Shown piece by piece: positions 24,964 through 35,631 of a DNA stretch of 64,000 nt; the first letter of the stretch is position 1; each line of letters opens with the position of its first letter. The position numbers and the translations under genes are program-made. Where the stretch lies: contig NC_134833.1 in the NCBI RefSeq assembly GCF_004210375.1, forward strand, positions 23,998,063 to 24,062,062, in the 5' to 3' direction. The notes under the pieces are model-generated. The model did no database searches. It saw only the letters and a list, made by a program, of their open reading frames with translations, and was not told where the DNA came from. This DNA is from Tachypleus tridentatus. Taxonomy: Eukaryota > Arthropoda > Merostomata > Xiphosura > Limulidae.

Positions 24964-25046
24964 GATTTCGTTAATGTTATCCTGCCCAATGGACCTGAAG
25001 TATTACCCTCTGGACAAACAGACCTGTTCTATCATCATGGCCAGCT
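24964..25046 (+). CDS. GluCl: GluCl exon: Cys loop
   Basis: This 83-bp exon completes Arg (AG|G) and encodes ISLMLSCPMDLKYYPLDKQT followed by CSIIMAS and the first base of a Tyr codon. The two Cys residues are separated by 13 residues, the defining spacing of the Cys-loop receptor family, and the YYPLDKQTC core is typical. In the folded receptor this loop sits at the interface between the extracellular domain and the membrane. The donor is CT|GTAAGT. The acceptor is CTCCAAAG with almost no pyrimidine tract, unusually weak for the gene. The exon is too short to be visible as an open frame and was found by reading the expected phase and motif. Confidence 0.93.
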
Positions 25047-27214
25047 GTAAGTATATAGCATAATAATGTTACCCTATTATCTCTATTAATATCATCTATA
25101 GATTAAATCAGTATCAGTTAAATAGCGTTATAGTAAACTTTGTGAATAATTTTCAGCCCTTGTTACTACTACTTAGCACGAGCTACTGTCTGAGTGGTTT
25201 TTGTCAGCCTGACGTTTATTCAGTCTACTTTATCAGCGAACATTCTCAAAGCAAACTTTCGGGAATTATTGTAATATAAAACAAATTGACTTTTTTTTAC
25301 AGTGTCTTTATTCGGTTGCTTTACTATCACTTAAAAATTTAAATGAATTTAACGAGGCGTTTCTTTTTTTGCGATAGTACAGGTTATAGTAAAACTTGAA
25401 ACATTTGGAGAAGTTTATTACTGCGTTCGCCAGTGTAAACCTTTTGTTTTTTTGTATCCATTAACTAATGTCCAAGTGGGAAATAATCAGAATAATTTTT
25501 AAAGTACACTTATGTCTATTGTACGAAATTAAAATTTTCTCTGAATAATGTAATATGTGTCGCTTTAGACATTTTAGTTTGCAAAAACTAGTTCAGGAAA
25601 GACGTTTTCATAAAAGTTTTGGAAAGTTCTCATTTTTCAAGCTTAAATTAGTCCTTACAAGCCCAAGGACCTATGTCTCCTAATAATACAGTTTTCTTCC
25701 AGAACTTAAAAGTGGCACTGATTTCTTTTGTATGAACCTCGAAGCAAATGAACCTCCTGTCCAAATCTTCTAAAAGCACGAAACCTTTCCATTGAGTTCT
25801 TTCCATCTTCATGGGTCTTAATGACCGAGTTAAAAAAAACAAAAACTTCACAAAATGATGTACAGCTTTAGGCCCAAATAAAAAACATTCAAACTTAATT
25901 TAGTTTTCAACTCTCAAAAGAAACTGTTTCTGTCTGGAAATAAAGAAGAAAGAAACCATTAAGGAACATCAGGAAGGAGTAAAAAGTAGATTTGTGAAAT
26001 GAAAGACTGTTGGCAGATTGCGTTAATTCATCCTTAAAGGAAACTCGAACATTCTAATCATATCAGACTCGCTTCACGTCACTGCAATACTTTGGTTCGT
26101 ATAATCAGCGATAAAATATTGGGAGAAAAAGATCTTCATCAGGGGAGACCTTCGAACATTCTGGATATTGAACTGGAAATTAAATCATTGCATCGAAAGT
26201 TGCGTTTATGCTAAAATTTAAACTTAGTAAGTTTCTGAATAGTAAAAATTATTATTGGTTTTGCATTTAAAGTCTCAGACGCTACGGTCGTCGTCACTGT
26301 AAGAAGCCATTTCTTTGTGAGCTCGGTTATGATATAAGGATATAAAGAAATTCTGTTGCTTACCTTTTGTGGTATATATTTCACTTTTTTGTACTTTAAT
26401 CTTAAAACCTTGGCAAGTTGTTGTTGTTTTTTTTAAATTGGTTTTGATATTTATAACCACATTTTGTGCGTGACGTAACATTAAAGGGATATTTCATTGT
26501 GAGTTTAGATTACTGACTGGAAACAAAATATGGGATTTCGTTTTCTTACCACCGACCACTTTCATTCATAATATCATGTTATTAAACTACAGTTGGATAA
26601 CAATATTAGAGTACGGGTATCGGAAGAAAATACGTAAGAAACTTAAGCTTACGCACAAAATAAACATTTAAGTAATTGGAGAGAGCTCTGTGGTTCTTAC
26701 TGTAATACTTATTGTATCAGAAGCGACAGTGGTCATGATGTGAAACATGTTTTTAAATATAGGATCCTACTGTAAGTCAGACACTGTTTGTTTCTACAGC
26801 TGTTATGTATACATAATTGAACAGCGACTCAGATACTAACCACCCGATGGCTACTTTATACTTCTGAACTCGGAAACTTGTGCTTGGGCCACTTAAGAAT
26901 AATTTAATTAAACTGGTATCAATTTTATCATACGTAATGAGCCATATACTACAGACCAACAGAACACACCTCTCCAATGTAGGAACTACACGTTATAAGC
27001 TTTTTTATCAGTAATAGTCCTCGTTTCCTTAATGTCATAACTACAGTAGAATCTTACCGAAGACCACGAACTCAAACAGTTGTTTTTTTCTTATCAGCAA
27101 TAGTCTTCATTTGGTTAATGTCGTAACTACAATAGACTATTACCGAGGAACAATAACTCATACACTCAACTTTGTTGTTGTTTTTACTAATTTGTTTCTG
27201 GATTTCTACGTCAG
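25047..27214 (+). other. GluCl intron 3 (2168 bp)
   Basis: GTAAGT to TACGTCAG. The only GluCl intron without a recognisable SINE; no exon or RNA gene seen. Confidence 0.85.
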
Positions 27215-27349
27215 ACGGATACACGACAGATGACCTTGTATTCCTTTGGAAAGTTGGAGATCCAGTACAAGTTACCAAAAACCTTCATCTTCCACGGTTT
27301 ACATTGGAAAAGTTCAACACTGAATACTGTACCAGCAAAACAAATACTG
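27215..27349 (+). CDS. GluCl: GluCl exon: loops B and C, ending inside a splice-donor minisatellite
   Basis: This 135-bp exon completes Tyr (T|AC) and encodes GYTTDDLVFLWKVGDPVQVT, then KNLHLPRFTLEKFNTEYCTS and KTNT plus the first base of Gly. The first part is the loop B region. Insect GluCl usually has GWTTND; this one has Tyr in place of Trp, as in vertebrate glycine receptors. The Cys in EYCTSKTNTG is the first of the second disulfide pair that closes loop C, and its partner lies in the next exon (EYSC). The acceptor is TTTCTACGTCAG. The natural donor is ACTG|GTAAGT at 27350, but the last 23 bases of the exon and the donor are tandemly repeated into the intron for 1.3 kb, so the real exon end could be any of several equivalent donors. 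The first donor gives exactly the conserved family sequence TNTG|EYSC. Confidence 0.93.
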
Positions 27350-28671
27350 GTAAGTACAAACTACGTTCTGTGAACTGTACCAGCAAAACAAATACTGGTA
27401 AGTACAAATTACGTTCTGTGAACAGTACCAGCAAAACAAATACTGGTAAGTACAAACTACGTTCTGTGAACAGTACCAGCAAAACAAATACTGGTAAGTA
27501 CAAACTACGTTCTGTGAACAGTACCAGCAAAACAAATACTGGTAAGTACAAACTACGTTCTGTGAACTGTACCAGCAAAACAAATACTGGTAAGTACAAA
27601 CTACGTTCTGTGAACTGTACCAGCAAAACAAATACTGGTAAGTACAAACTACGTTCTGTGAACTGTACCAGCAAAACAAATACTGGTAAGTACAAACTAC
27701 GTTCTGTGAACTGTACCAGCAAAATAAATACTGGTAAGTACAAACTACGTTCTGTGAACTGTACCAGCAAAACAAATACTGGTAAATATACAGCAAAACA
27801 AATACTGGTAAGTACAAACTACGTTCTGTGAACTGTACCAGCAAAACAAATACTGGTAAATATACAGCAAAACAAATACTGGTAAGTACAAACTACGTTC
27901 TGTGAACTGTACCAGCAAAACAAATACTGGTAAGTACAAACTACGTTCTGTGAACTGTACCAGCAAAACAAATACTGGTAAGTACAAACTACGTTCTGTG
28001 AACTGTACCAGCAAAACAAATACTGGTAAGTACAAACTACGTTCTGTGAACTGTACCAGCAAAACAAATACTGGTAAATATACAGCAAAACAAATACTGG
28101 TAAGTACAAACTACGTTCTGTGAACTGTACCAGCAAAACAAATACTGGTAAGTACAAACTACGTTCTGTGAACAGTACCAGCAAAACAAATACTGGTAAG
28201 TACAAACTACGTTCTGTGAACTGTACCAGCAAAACAAATACTGGTAAATATACAGCAAAACAAATACTGGTAAGTACAAACTACGTTCTGTGAACTGTAC
28301 CAGCAAAACAAATACTGGTAAATATACAGCAAAACAAATACTGGTAAATATACAGCAAAACAAATACTGGTAAATATACAGCAAAACAAATACTGGTAAA
28401 TATACAGCAAAACAAATACTGGTAAATATACAGCAAAACAAATACTGGTAAGTACAAACTACGTTCTGTGAACTGTACCAGCAAAACAAATACTGGTAAG
28501 TACAAACTACGTTCTGTGAACAGTACCAGCAAAACAAATACTGGTAAGTACAAACTACGTTCTGTGAACTGTACCAGCAAAACAAATACTGGTAAGTACA
28601 AACTACGTTCTGTGAACTGTACCAGCAAAACAAATACTGGTAAGTACAAACTACGTTCTGTGAACAGTACA
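27327..28671 (+). repeat. 48-bp minisatellite made of GluCl exon end plus 5' splice site
   Basis: The unit runs from GTAAGTACAAACTACGTTCT through the last 23 bases of the exon (CTGTACCAGCAAAACAAATA plus CTG). GTAAGT donors stand at 27350, 27398, 27446, 27494, 27542, 27590, 27638, 27686, 27734, 27808, 27882, 27930, 27978, 28026, 28100, 28148, 28196, 28270, 28448, 28496, 28544, 28592 and 28640: 23 copies. A 26-bp variant unit begins with GTAAAT instead and occurs at 27782, 27856, 28074, 28244, 28318, 28344, 28370, 28396 and 28422: 9 copies. The 48-bp unit has no stop in the exon's frame, reading GKYKLRSVNCTSKTNT. The open frame from the exon ends at TGA 27829-27831, after the first 26-bp unit shifts the phase. 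Long open frames on both strands are a by-product of the repeat. Confidence 0.97.
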
Positions 28672-28805
28672 TGAAAGTAACAATCAGATAATCAAAGTAC
28701 GATATTGTGTTTTAATGGCAGAAACGATAAGACATTCACAGTAAAATAATGTGTTTTAATGGTAGAAACAATAAATAATATAATCACAACTAAAACAAAA
28801 GATGT

Positions 28806-28992
28806 CTCAGAAAACCAACACCAACTGCTACAGTGTTTAGATGCTAAACGCGTCTAAACAATTATGCTGCAAAACATGAACACCAACTGTAGTGTTTAGA
28901 TGTTAAAAACGTCTAAACACTAATGTTACAAAACATCATCACTAAATGCTACAGTGTTTAGGTGCTAAACACGTCCAAACAATAATGCTACA
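28806..28992. repeat. Three ~60-bp repeats with an internal palindrome
   Basis: Each unit has GTGTTTAGATGCTAAACGCG and TCTAAACAA; GTTTAGA and TCTAAAC are inverted copies. It lies just after the splice-donor array. Confidence 0.8.
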
Positions 28993-29127
28993 TACCTTAC
29001 CATCTCAGATTCTAATTCTACATGTTTGTATACGTGATTTCAAATTTTGGTCATTCTGTTGCAATAATTTGGTGGAATTAGAGTGAGATTAGAATTTTCA
29101 CCCTATGCGCGTGATTTGAACGGTCAG

Positions 29128-29218
29128 ACTAGTTGTTTTAGAACAAAGTGACATCGAAAATCGAACCCCACATTTTAGCGTTCTAAGTCCGTTAACTTAT
29201 CACCGTACCACCAGAGGA
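29128..29218 (-). mobile_element. SINE family B or C, partial
   Basis: - strand fragment with the B-box complement AAAATCGAACCCCACATTTT and head ATCACCGTACCACCAGAGG. Confidence 0.6.
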
Positions 29219-29478
29219 CTAAACAGTCAGGGCACAAATCCGCAAGGTTCACGTATTATCGTCCCTGATTTTGATTTACTGAACAGGGATAAGTCAGACA
29301 TCAGCACTCGCCGCTATTAATATCTTGCCTGACTTTTGAACTGTGTAATAGAATCAGTAAAGTGTAATATGAGGTGCTTTAATGGAGTGAAACACTTCGA
29401 TTTGGGAGTAAAAAACAACAACCAAGGACAGATTTATTTAATATAGCTTTTTAATTAATTACGGTTTCTTAAATTATA

Positions 29479-29755
29479 GGCCCGGCATGGCCAAGCATGT
29501 CAAGACACTCGGTTCGTAACCTGAAGGTTACGGGTTCAAATCCCTGTCACACCAAACATGCTCGCCCTTTTAGCCGTGGGGGCGTTATAATGTGACGGTC
29601 AATCCCACTATTCGTTGGTAAAAGAGTAGCCCAAGAGTTGGCAGTTGGTGGTGATGACTAGCTGCCTTCCCTCTAGTCTTACACTGCTAAATTAGGGACG
29701 GCTAACGCAAATAGCTCTCGTGTAGCTTTGTGAGAAATTCTAAACAAATAAACAA
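29479..29755 (+). mobile_element. SINE family A, full length with target duplication
   Basis: Complete copy starting GGCCCGGCATGGCC. A perfect 12-bp duplication TCTTAAATTATA flanks it (29467-29478 and 29756-29767). It is the best reference copy for the family's exact ends in this window. Confidence 0.96.
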
Positions 29756-29849
29756 TCTTAAATTATATCTTTTTCCTATGATCACACATTCAGTGATCTT
29801 TAAATAAAACATAACGAAGATACAAAATCGACTAATCCAAGAAAAGACG

Positions 29850-29982
29850 CCTCCCCCCAGTAGCACAGAGGTATTTCTGCGCAATTACAACGCTAGAAAC
29901 CAAGTTTCGATACCCATGGTGGGCAGAGCACAAATAGCCCATTGCGCAGCTTTGTTCTTCACTTTAGAAAAAAACAAACAAA
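29850..29982 (+). mobile_element. SINE family C, full length with likely target duplication
   Basis: Complete family C copy with an A-rich tail; CCAAGAAA stands at 29837-29844 and 29983-29990. Confidence 0.85.
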
Positions 29983-30628
29983 CCAAGAAACGGCACTGCA
30001 GCAGCCCGCTGACGTAATCAGCTTGCCTTAACACGTGACTGCATTTCTTAAGAAATATCAGTTTATAGAAGTGCCTTTTGACTTTTATAACAATGCCATT
30101 TTAATCAAATGTATCTGATCCTCTTACTGTGTGTGTGTGTAATTAACAAAGTTGTCTTGCTCTGTCTAAGAGTCTTACATAAAAGTAATTGTAAAGTTGA
30201 TAAAGCTTCATAGAGAAGAAAATTATTAATAAATTAGAAAAATTAAAATCGACATTTAGACATACGTCACCAACTTGACTGTGCTACAGTTTTGATGAAT
30301 GTTAAAAAGAAAGGAGCTCTGTTAATGAAAGAGGGAAAATTCGCATTATGAAGATTCTTTTCCGTCGTTCCGTTGCTTAATCAGATAGAGACATTCTGCT
30401 GATTCGACAAACGCCGAGAAAGGAAACTGCTTCGTTAAACATTGCTTAATTAGTCCTGCAATCGATTTAGTTCGGAAAAACCAAACCTTGGATTTTCCTG
30501 GTTTCTAGTGGATTTTTGTTGTTGTTTTCCTGAGTTATTTAGATGTTTCAGAATATTTTATACAGAATTGTTAAGATGAAGTGCTTTGAAAATGTCTACA
30601 AAATGTTTCTTAATCTACACAGTATTGC

Positions 30629-30854
30629 TTGTTTGTTTGTTTGTTTTTAATTTCTCGCAAAGCTACACGAGGGCTATTTGTGCTAGCCGTTCCTAATTTA
30701 GCAGTGTAAGACTAGAGGGAAGGCAGCTAGTCATCACCACCTACCGCCAACTCTTGGGCTACTCTTTTACCAACGAATAGTGGGATTGACCGTAATATTA
30801 TAACGCCCCCACGGCTGAAAGGGCGAGGATGTTTGGAGTGACGGGGATTCGAGT
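30629..30854 (-). mobile_element. SINE family A, head-truncated
   Basis: - strand copy from the T-rich tail complement to the B box (GACGGGGATTCGAG); the rest of the head is missing. Confidence 0.88.
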
Positions 30855-31391
30855 CTACACATAAGAAAAGTAAAATGTATGGTATCAGAAGGTATTTTAA
30901 ATAATTCGTTATACCGGATGGTGTATAACAATTTAGATATACCAGTGACACAAGATTGTTGTGATAGATATTTCTGGTCTCAACCGACTACCGAAAAGTT
31001 TATAAACGTTTGAAGGATATAGAACAGAAGATAATTTGCTTGGGCATTTGTCTGTACATGCTGCCGTCTGGAAGTGACTGAAGAAATCTTTAGTGGAATT
31101 TAAAACTTAAACCTGGATGTCGAAGCGCACGTGGAATAAAGTGCCAGGTCGGAGATTCATAACCTCAATAATAATGATCTATAATTTTGAACTACTGATC
31201 AGATAAAATGTGACTAGCCAGCAGCACTTATCGCCACAAGGAACTTGAATGACTGTCACTTTTATAACGCAGAATATTTTTAGCATTATCACACCTTAAA
31301 ATACAAAAACTCTGTGTACAAAGTGTGACACGTTCAGAGCTGACCACTCCCGACAGCTGAAGCTATAAACATATCATGTTTATTCTCCAAC

Positions 31392-31542
31392 ATTTCATCA
31401 CTTTTTTACCAATGAATAGTGAAATAGGCCGTTACATTATAACGCCCCTACGGCTGAAAAGGCGCAAGCATGTCTGGTGTGACAGAGATTTGAACCCGCT
31501 GATTAGGAGTCAAGCGTCTTATAACAGCTTGGCGTGCCATGC
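31392..31542 (-). mobile_element. SINE family A, 5' half; isolated head fragment nearby
   Basis: - strand, from CCAATGAATAGTG to the head. A second isolated head fragment (TTAACACGCTTGGCCATGCC) is at 31760-31785. Confidence 0.75.
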
Positions 31543-32445
31543 CTAAACTTATAACTAGAATCCTACCATATTAAACAACGTTTACTAACAGATTTCGAGG
31601 TCTAGCTGTGATTATTTTATGTAGCTCGTAAAGGAATGTTAGATATTAAACTTTATTTTTTTAAAGAGTTTCTTAGGTTCAGTTAAACCAGACTTAAAAA
31701 CGTGTGGATTATGGTTTACGACAATAAAACAAAAAGAATGAAAAATGAAGGACCATTGTCTTAACACGCTTGGCCATGCCGGGCAAGACCATTGTCCTAA
31801 TGTTTTCTAGTTCGTGAATAACGTTTTGTTTGTTTGTTTATATTGCTATTTATGAAAACACTGCGCACTCGAGTTTCCCCGTGTAACGTTAAGTCACAGC
31901 TGTTTCATAGTTTGACTGGTTGTCATATAACAGTCGACAGTTGCATTCGAAATGTTACGTTATTTTAAAATTAGGTTTAAAGTGACAGCATACAAGCACG
32001 AAACGCCTATCAACTGGTGCAAATAACCTTGTCGTAAGAATTCAGATTATAGTTAGCATCTGATATTTATATCTTGAACTTCACGCCACTAAGTGGTAGA
32101 GGACCAGAGATACCCGAGGGTCAAACATAACCATGTTTTTTTCAGCACCTGGAATCTCGGACCTTTCATCCCACAGCCAAGCCCATTAACTACCGGGCAA
32201 AACTCAGCCCAAATTACAAAATTTAGTATGTCAATATTGAGGTTTAGATCAAAGTGACATAATGAAAGAAAATGTTATAATAACATGGTGGAAAAACGTT
32301 AGTTGTGACCGAAATAGAATCATTTGATAATATTAGTTTATTACCACAAACGGTTTTACATTCATTATTTCATAATCAAGAGAGTCTTTAGACTTCACTT
32401 ACAAATTTGCTATTCTGTGCGCTACACGAGTGACAATGACTCATT

Positions 32446-32672
32446 GTCAGCGGGTTCAAATCTCTGTCACACCAGACATGCTTGCGCCTTTTCAGCCGTA
32501 GGGGCGTTATAATGTAACGGCCTATTTCACTATTCATTGGTAAAAAAGAGGAACCCAAGAGTTGGCGGTGGGTGCTAATGACTACCTGCCTTCCCTCTAG
32601 TTTTACACTTCTAAATTAGGGACAGCTAGCCCAGATAACCCTCGTGTAGTTTTGCGCGAAATTCAGAAACAA
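32446..32672 (+). mobile_element. SINE family A, head-truncated
   Basis: Starts near the B box (GCGGGTTCAAATCTCTGTCA); full body and tail. Confidence 0.88.
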
Positions 32673-33263
32673 ACAATTAATTAATTATATTAATGTTTTA
32701 GAATCTTGATTGATTTCCTCTGATTGCGTTCATGTTTTAGACTTTCGATCAGCTTGGTCTAATAGTGGTATTGTTTTAACTTTTCGGTTTTAAAATTTTA
32801 ATCTATTTTAATATTACCTTATCAATATACATCTGTTGAGGCCATAAGGTAAAGCAGAAGACAGTAAAGAAAGATTTCATTCAGTTAATTAATTAATTAT
32901 AATTGTTTTGTTAGATTTGTAGCATTGTAAAATTCGAAGGAAGTTAGTAAAAGAGACTGTATCCAAACAGTAACTGTTTAATCAATCACAAACTGTCTGA
33001 AAGATGCCTTAAGAAGTGCGTCAACAACGACATGTTTGATCAACGATTTGAGGGAACGAGTTTGTTTTACTCGGGAAGACGAGTCAGGTGTAATTAATAA
33101 ATAATTACTGAAGATATCTGGAAGCTTCCCTTGTGCTCTTTTTATTATTCTGTTTTTATTTTTTATGCTGTGTAATGTGCTATACACACCAATTGGCTCT
33201 TAAGAAATTCATGACTACATTCATAAAAAAAAAAATCATTTGAGCCATAGGTTTGAGTGCGTG

Positions 33264-33373
33264 TTTGTTTTTATAGCAAAGTCGCATCTGACTATCTGCT
33301 GTGTCCACCGAGGGGAATCGTACCCTTGATTTTATTGTTGTAAATCCGTAGTCTTAACGCTGCTCCAGCGGAA
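33264..33373 (-). mobile_element. SINE family B
   Basis: - strand copy with TTATAGCAAAGTCGCATCTG, CCGAGGGGAATCGTACCC and AACGCTGCTCCAGCGG. Confidence 0.75.
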
Positions 33374-34234
33374 GAAGTTCCAACCGTGGGAATCACAATA
33401 AAAGATGATTAATAAAACGTATGTACGTGGTAATTTTTTTCCATCGGTTGCTGTTCGTTTCCCAGTTTCCATTTCAATACTTCCGTCACACAGTAATGTA
33501 TAAACTCTACTGCCGGAGACTTGACTGCTATGCCTTAGTGAGTAAAAGGCTGAATAGTAATTGAATGGACATAATATGAAAGAAATTTGTGAGCAAGTAA
33601 TTTGTGTCACTTTTACGGACGGAGTCGTGCCTTTAATTACTTTGTATATTGTTGCCTTTGATACAAGAATGGCTTTTGTTTCTGACCTTTGTCTTCGTGG
33701 ATCCTTACCTGTTACAAGACGAATAATTTGTTTACCACAGCTGGGCTATGATTTTTTCTTGCGTGCAGGTTTCTTTCTTGCTGGTCCTGATCTCCCAAGA
33801 TGATCCATAAAATTTTGTTTTCCAATATCATTAATGTAGAAGAGATATCTCTAATCTGAGTACATATCTGTGGTGTGCGTGTGTGTTTTGATATTTTGCC
33901 TCCGGGTGTTTTCCAAAAAAACAGTCAATTTACACAAATAACACCAAACAATATTAAAACGTAGTTTTGATATAACTTGTTCCACAGCAGCTGCAAACCA
34001 TTTCAATTAAAACATATTTACAACAAAAGTAAAAAAGAGAATGCCCTAAACATGTCAGTTATTGAGAATACTACCTTAGCTTCTCCTGTATAATTTCAAG
34101 GCCAATCAACAACAATGAAGTGTAGATGGACTACAGTACTAATTATTTTTTTATTACAAATCAACAGGTTGAGTAGGTCGTAGTAATTCGTGTGTTTTAG
34201 TAACATTAGTGCCGATGGTAGATTACTCAGGATT

Positions 34235-34360
34235 TTGGCACAAAACTACATAAAGAACTATCTGCACATAGCCGTCCCTGAACCGGAAATGATAGGTTAA
34301 ACCACTTACCACCATCCACCTCCAACTCTGGAGCTACTCTAGTCTGGTCCATTAATGGTA
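34235..34360 (-). mobile_element. Very diverged SINE family A fragment
   Basis: Only short blocks survive, such as CATAGCCGTCCCTGAA and CCACCTCCAACTCTGGAGCT. It abuts, and may run into, the hairpin at 34361-34452. Confidence 0.5.
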
Positions 34361-34452
34361 TTTCACTCTCACTACTATCGTACACCCATGACCCCGTACA
34401 GTCACGCTTCGCACGTTGGGATCATGAGTGCACGATAATAGTGAGAGTGAAA
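34361..34452. repeat. Short inverted repeat (35-bp arms, 22-bp loop)
   Basis: Arms 34361-34395 and 34418-34452 are complementary at 31 of 35 positions. The outer arm reads TTTCACTCTCACTA. All four differences are transitions. Confidence 0.85.
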
Positions 34453-34547
34453 GACGCAACAAACAGAGAGAACGGATGTGACGTAGTAGTTAGTTGCGTC
34501 ATTTGACATATTATCGACAACGCTTAAAAAGGTGTTAACATCTTAGA

Positions 34548-34660
34548 GTTTGTTTCAAAGGAAAGCCACGTTGAAATATCTGCTGTGTCCAACGTGGATA
34601 CTCGAACCTCGGATTTTATCATTTCAAGTCTGTAGATTTGCCACTTTGCCACCGGAGGAC
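34548..34660 (-). mobile_element. SINE family B, diverged
   Basis: - strand copy: AGGAAAGCCACGTTGAAATA, TATCTGCTGTGTCCAACGTG, head CACTTTGCCACCGGAGGA. Confidence 0.7.
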
Positions 34661-34789
34661 ACATATCACACGGGTCACATGAACCTAAATCAATGTGCTG
34701 AGAATCAATCGCGAAATATTTCTTTTTCAAAATATTTATGAGTCAATTATTTCTTTATCCACAACATGTAAATATATATATATATATTT

Positions 34790-34903
34790 CTGGTACAGCG
34801 GTAAGTCTACGGATTTACAACGCTAAAATCAGGGGTTCGATTCCTCTCGCTGGACTCAGCAGATAGCCCAATGTGGCTTTGCTATAAGAGAAACACACAC
34901 ACA
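34790..34903 (+). mobile_element. SINE family B, near full length
   Basis: Follows an AT microsatellite; reads TACAGCGGTAAGTCTACGGA, GGGGTTCGATTCC, then TGGCTTTGCTATAAGAGAAA. Confidence 0.88.
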
Positions 34904-35310
34904 TATATGTATGGGTGTTGTTGTTTTTTTACGTTTAACCAATAACCTTTTTAAGTTACCAAAAATAACTAAATCAAAGTTGTCTGGAGGTTACCCGAGG
35001 ATGCTTCTCAGTGAATGCGACTGGACAAATAATTTATCTCGCAAAATAGAAATCAAACAAATCCATTATATATGTTTGCCTTAATGTCACCTGTTCATAT
35101 TTTCAAATCCATGATATTTCTTTCTTACATCATTTGTTCTGTTCTCACATCTAAGATTTTTGTTTCTTCTATCATGATGTTACTTGTCCGTACTTTCAAA
35201 TCCACGATATTTGTTTCTTATGTCACATTGTAACTTGTCCGTATTTCCAAATCAGTATCTTCCTTATATCATAACGTCACTTTTCTATATTTTAAAATCA
35301 AGAGTATTTC

Positions 35311-35631
35311 AGCGCCGGCGTGACCAGGTGGTTAAGACGCTCCATTCGTAATCTGAGGGTCGCGGGTTCAAATTTCGCGTAAAGCTACACGAAGGCTATC
35401 TGCGCTAGCCGTCCCTAATTTAGCAGTGTAAGACTAGAGGGAAGGCAGCTAGTCATCACCACCCACCGCCAACTCTTGGGCTACTCTTTTACCAACAAAT
35501 AGTGGGATTGGCCTTCACATTATCATGCCAACACGGCTGAAAAGGCGAGCATGTTTGATGTGACGGGAATCCGAACCTGCGGCCCTAAAATTACGAGTCG
35601 AGTGCTTTTAAACACCTGGCCATGCCGGGCC
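35311..35631. mobile_element. Chimeric inverted SINE family A just upstream of the TM exon
   Basis: A + strand head (35311-35370, GTGACCAGGTGGTTAAGACG to the B box) joins straight to a complete - strand copy (35371-35631) that ends in its own head. The two ~58-bp heads are inverted repeats at the ends. It lies 71 bp before the acceptor of the TM1-TM3 exon. Confidence 0.88.

Noticed and set aside
27285..28672. Long open frames on both strands (up to 219 codons) over the 48-bp array
   Set aside because: They follow from a repeat unit without stops in several frames. Only the + frame continuing from the GluCl exon has biological context, and the ATG at 27172 lies in the intron.
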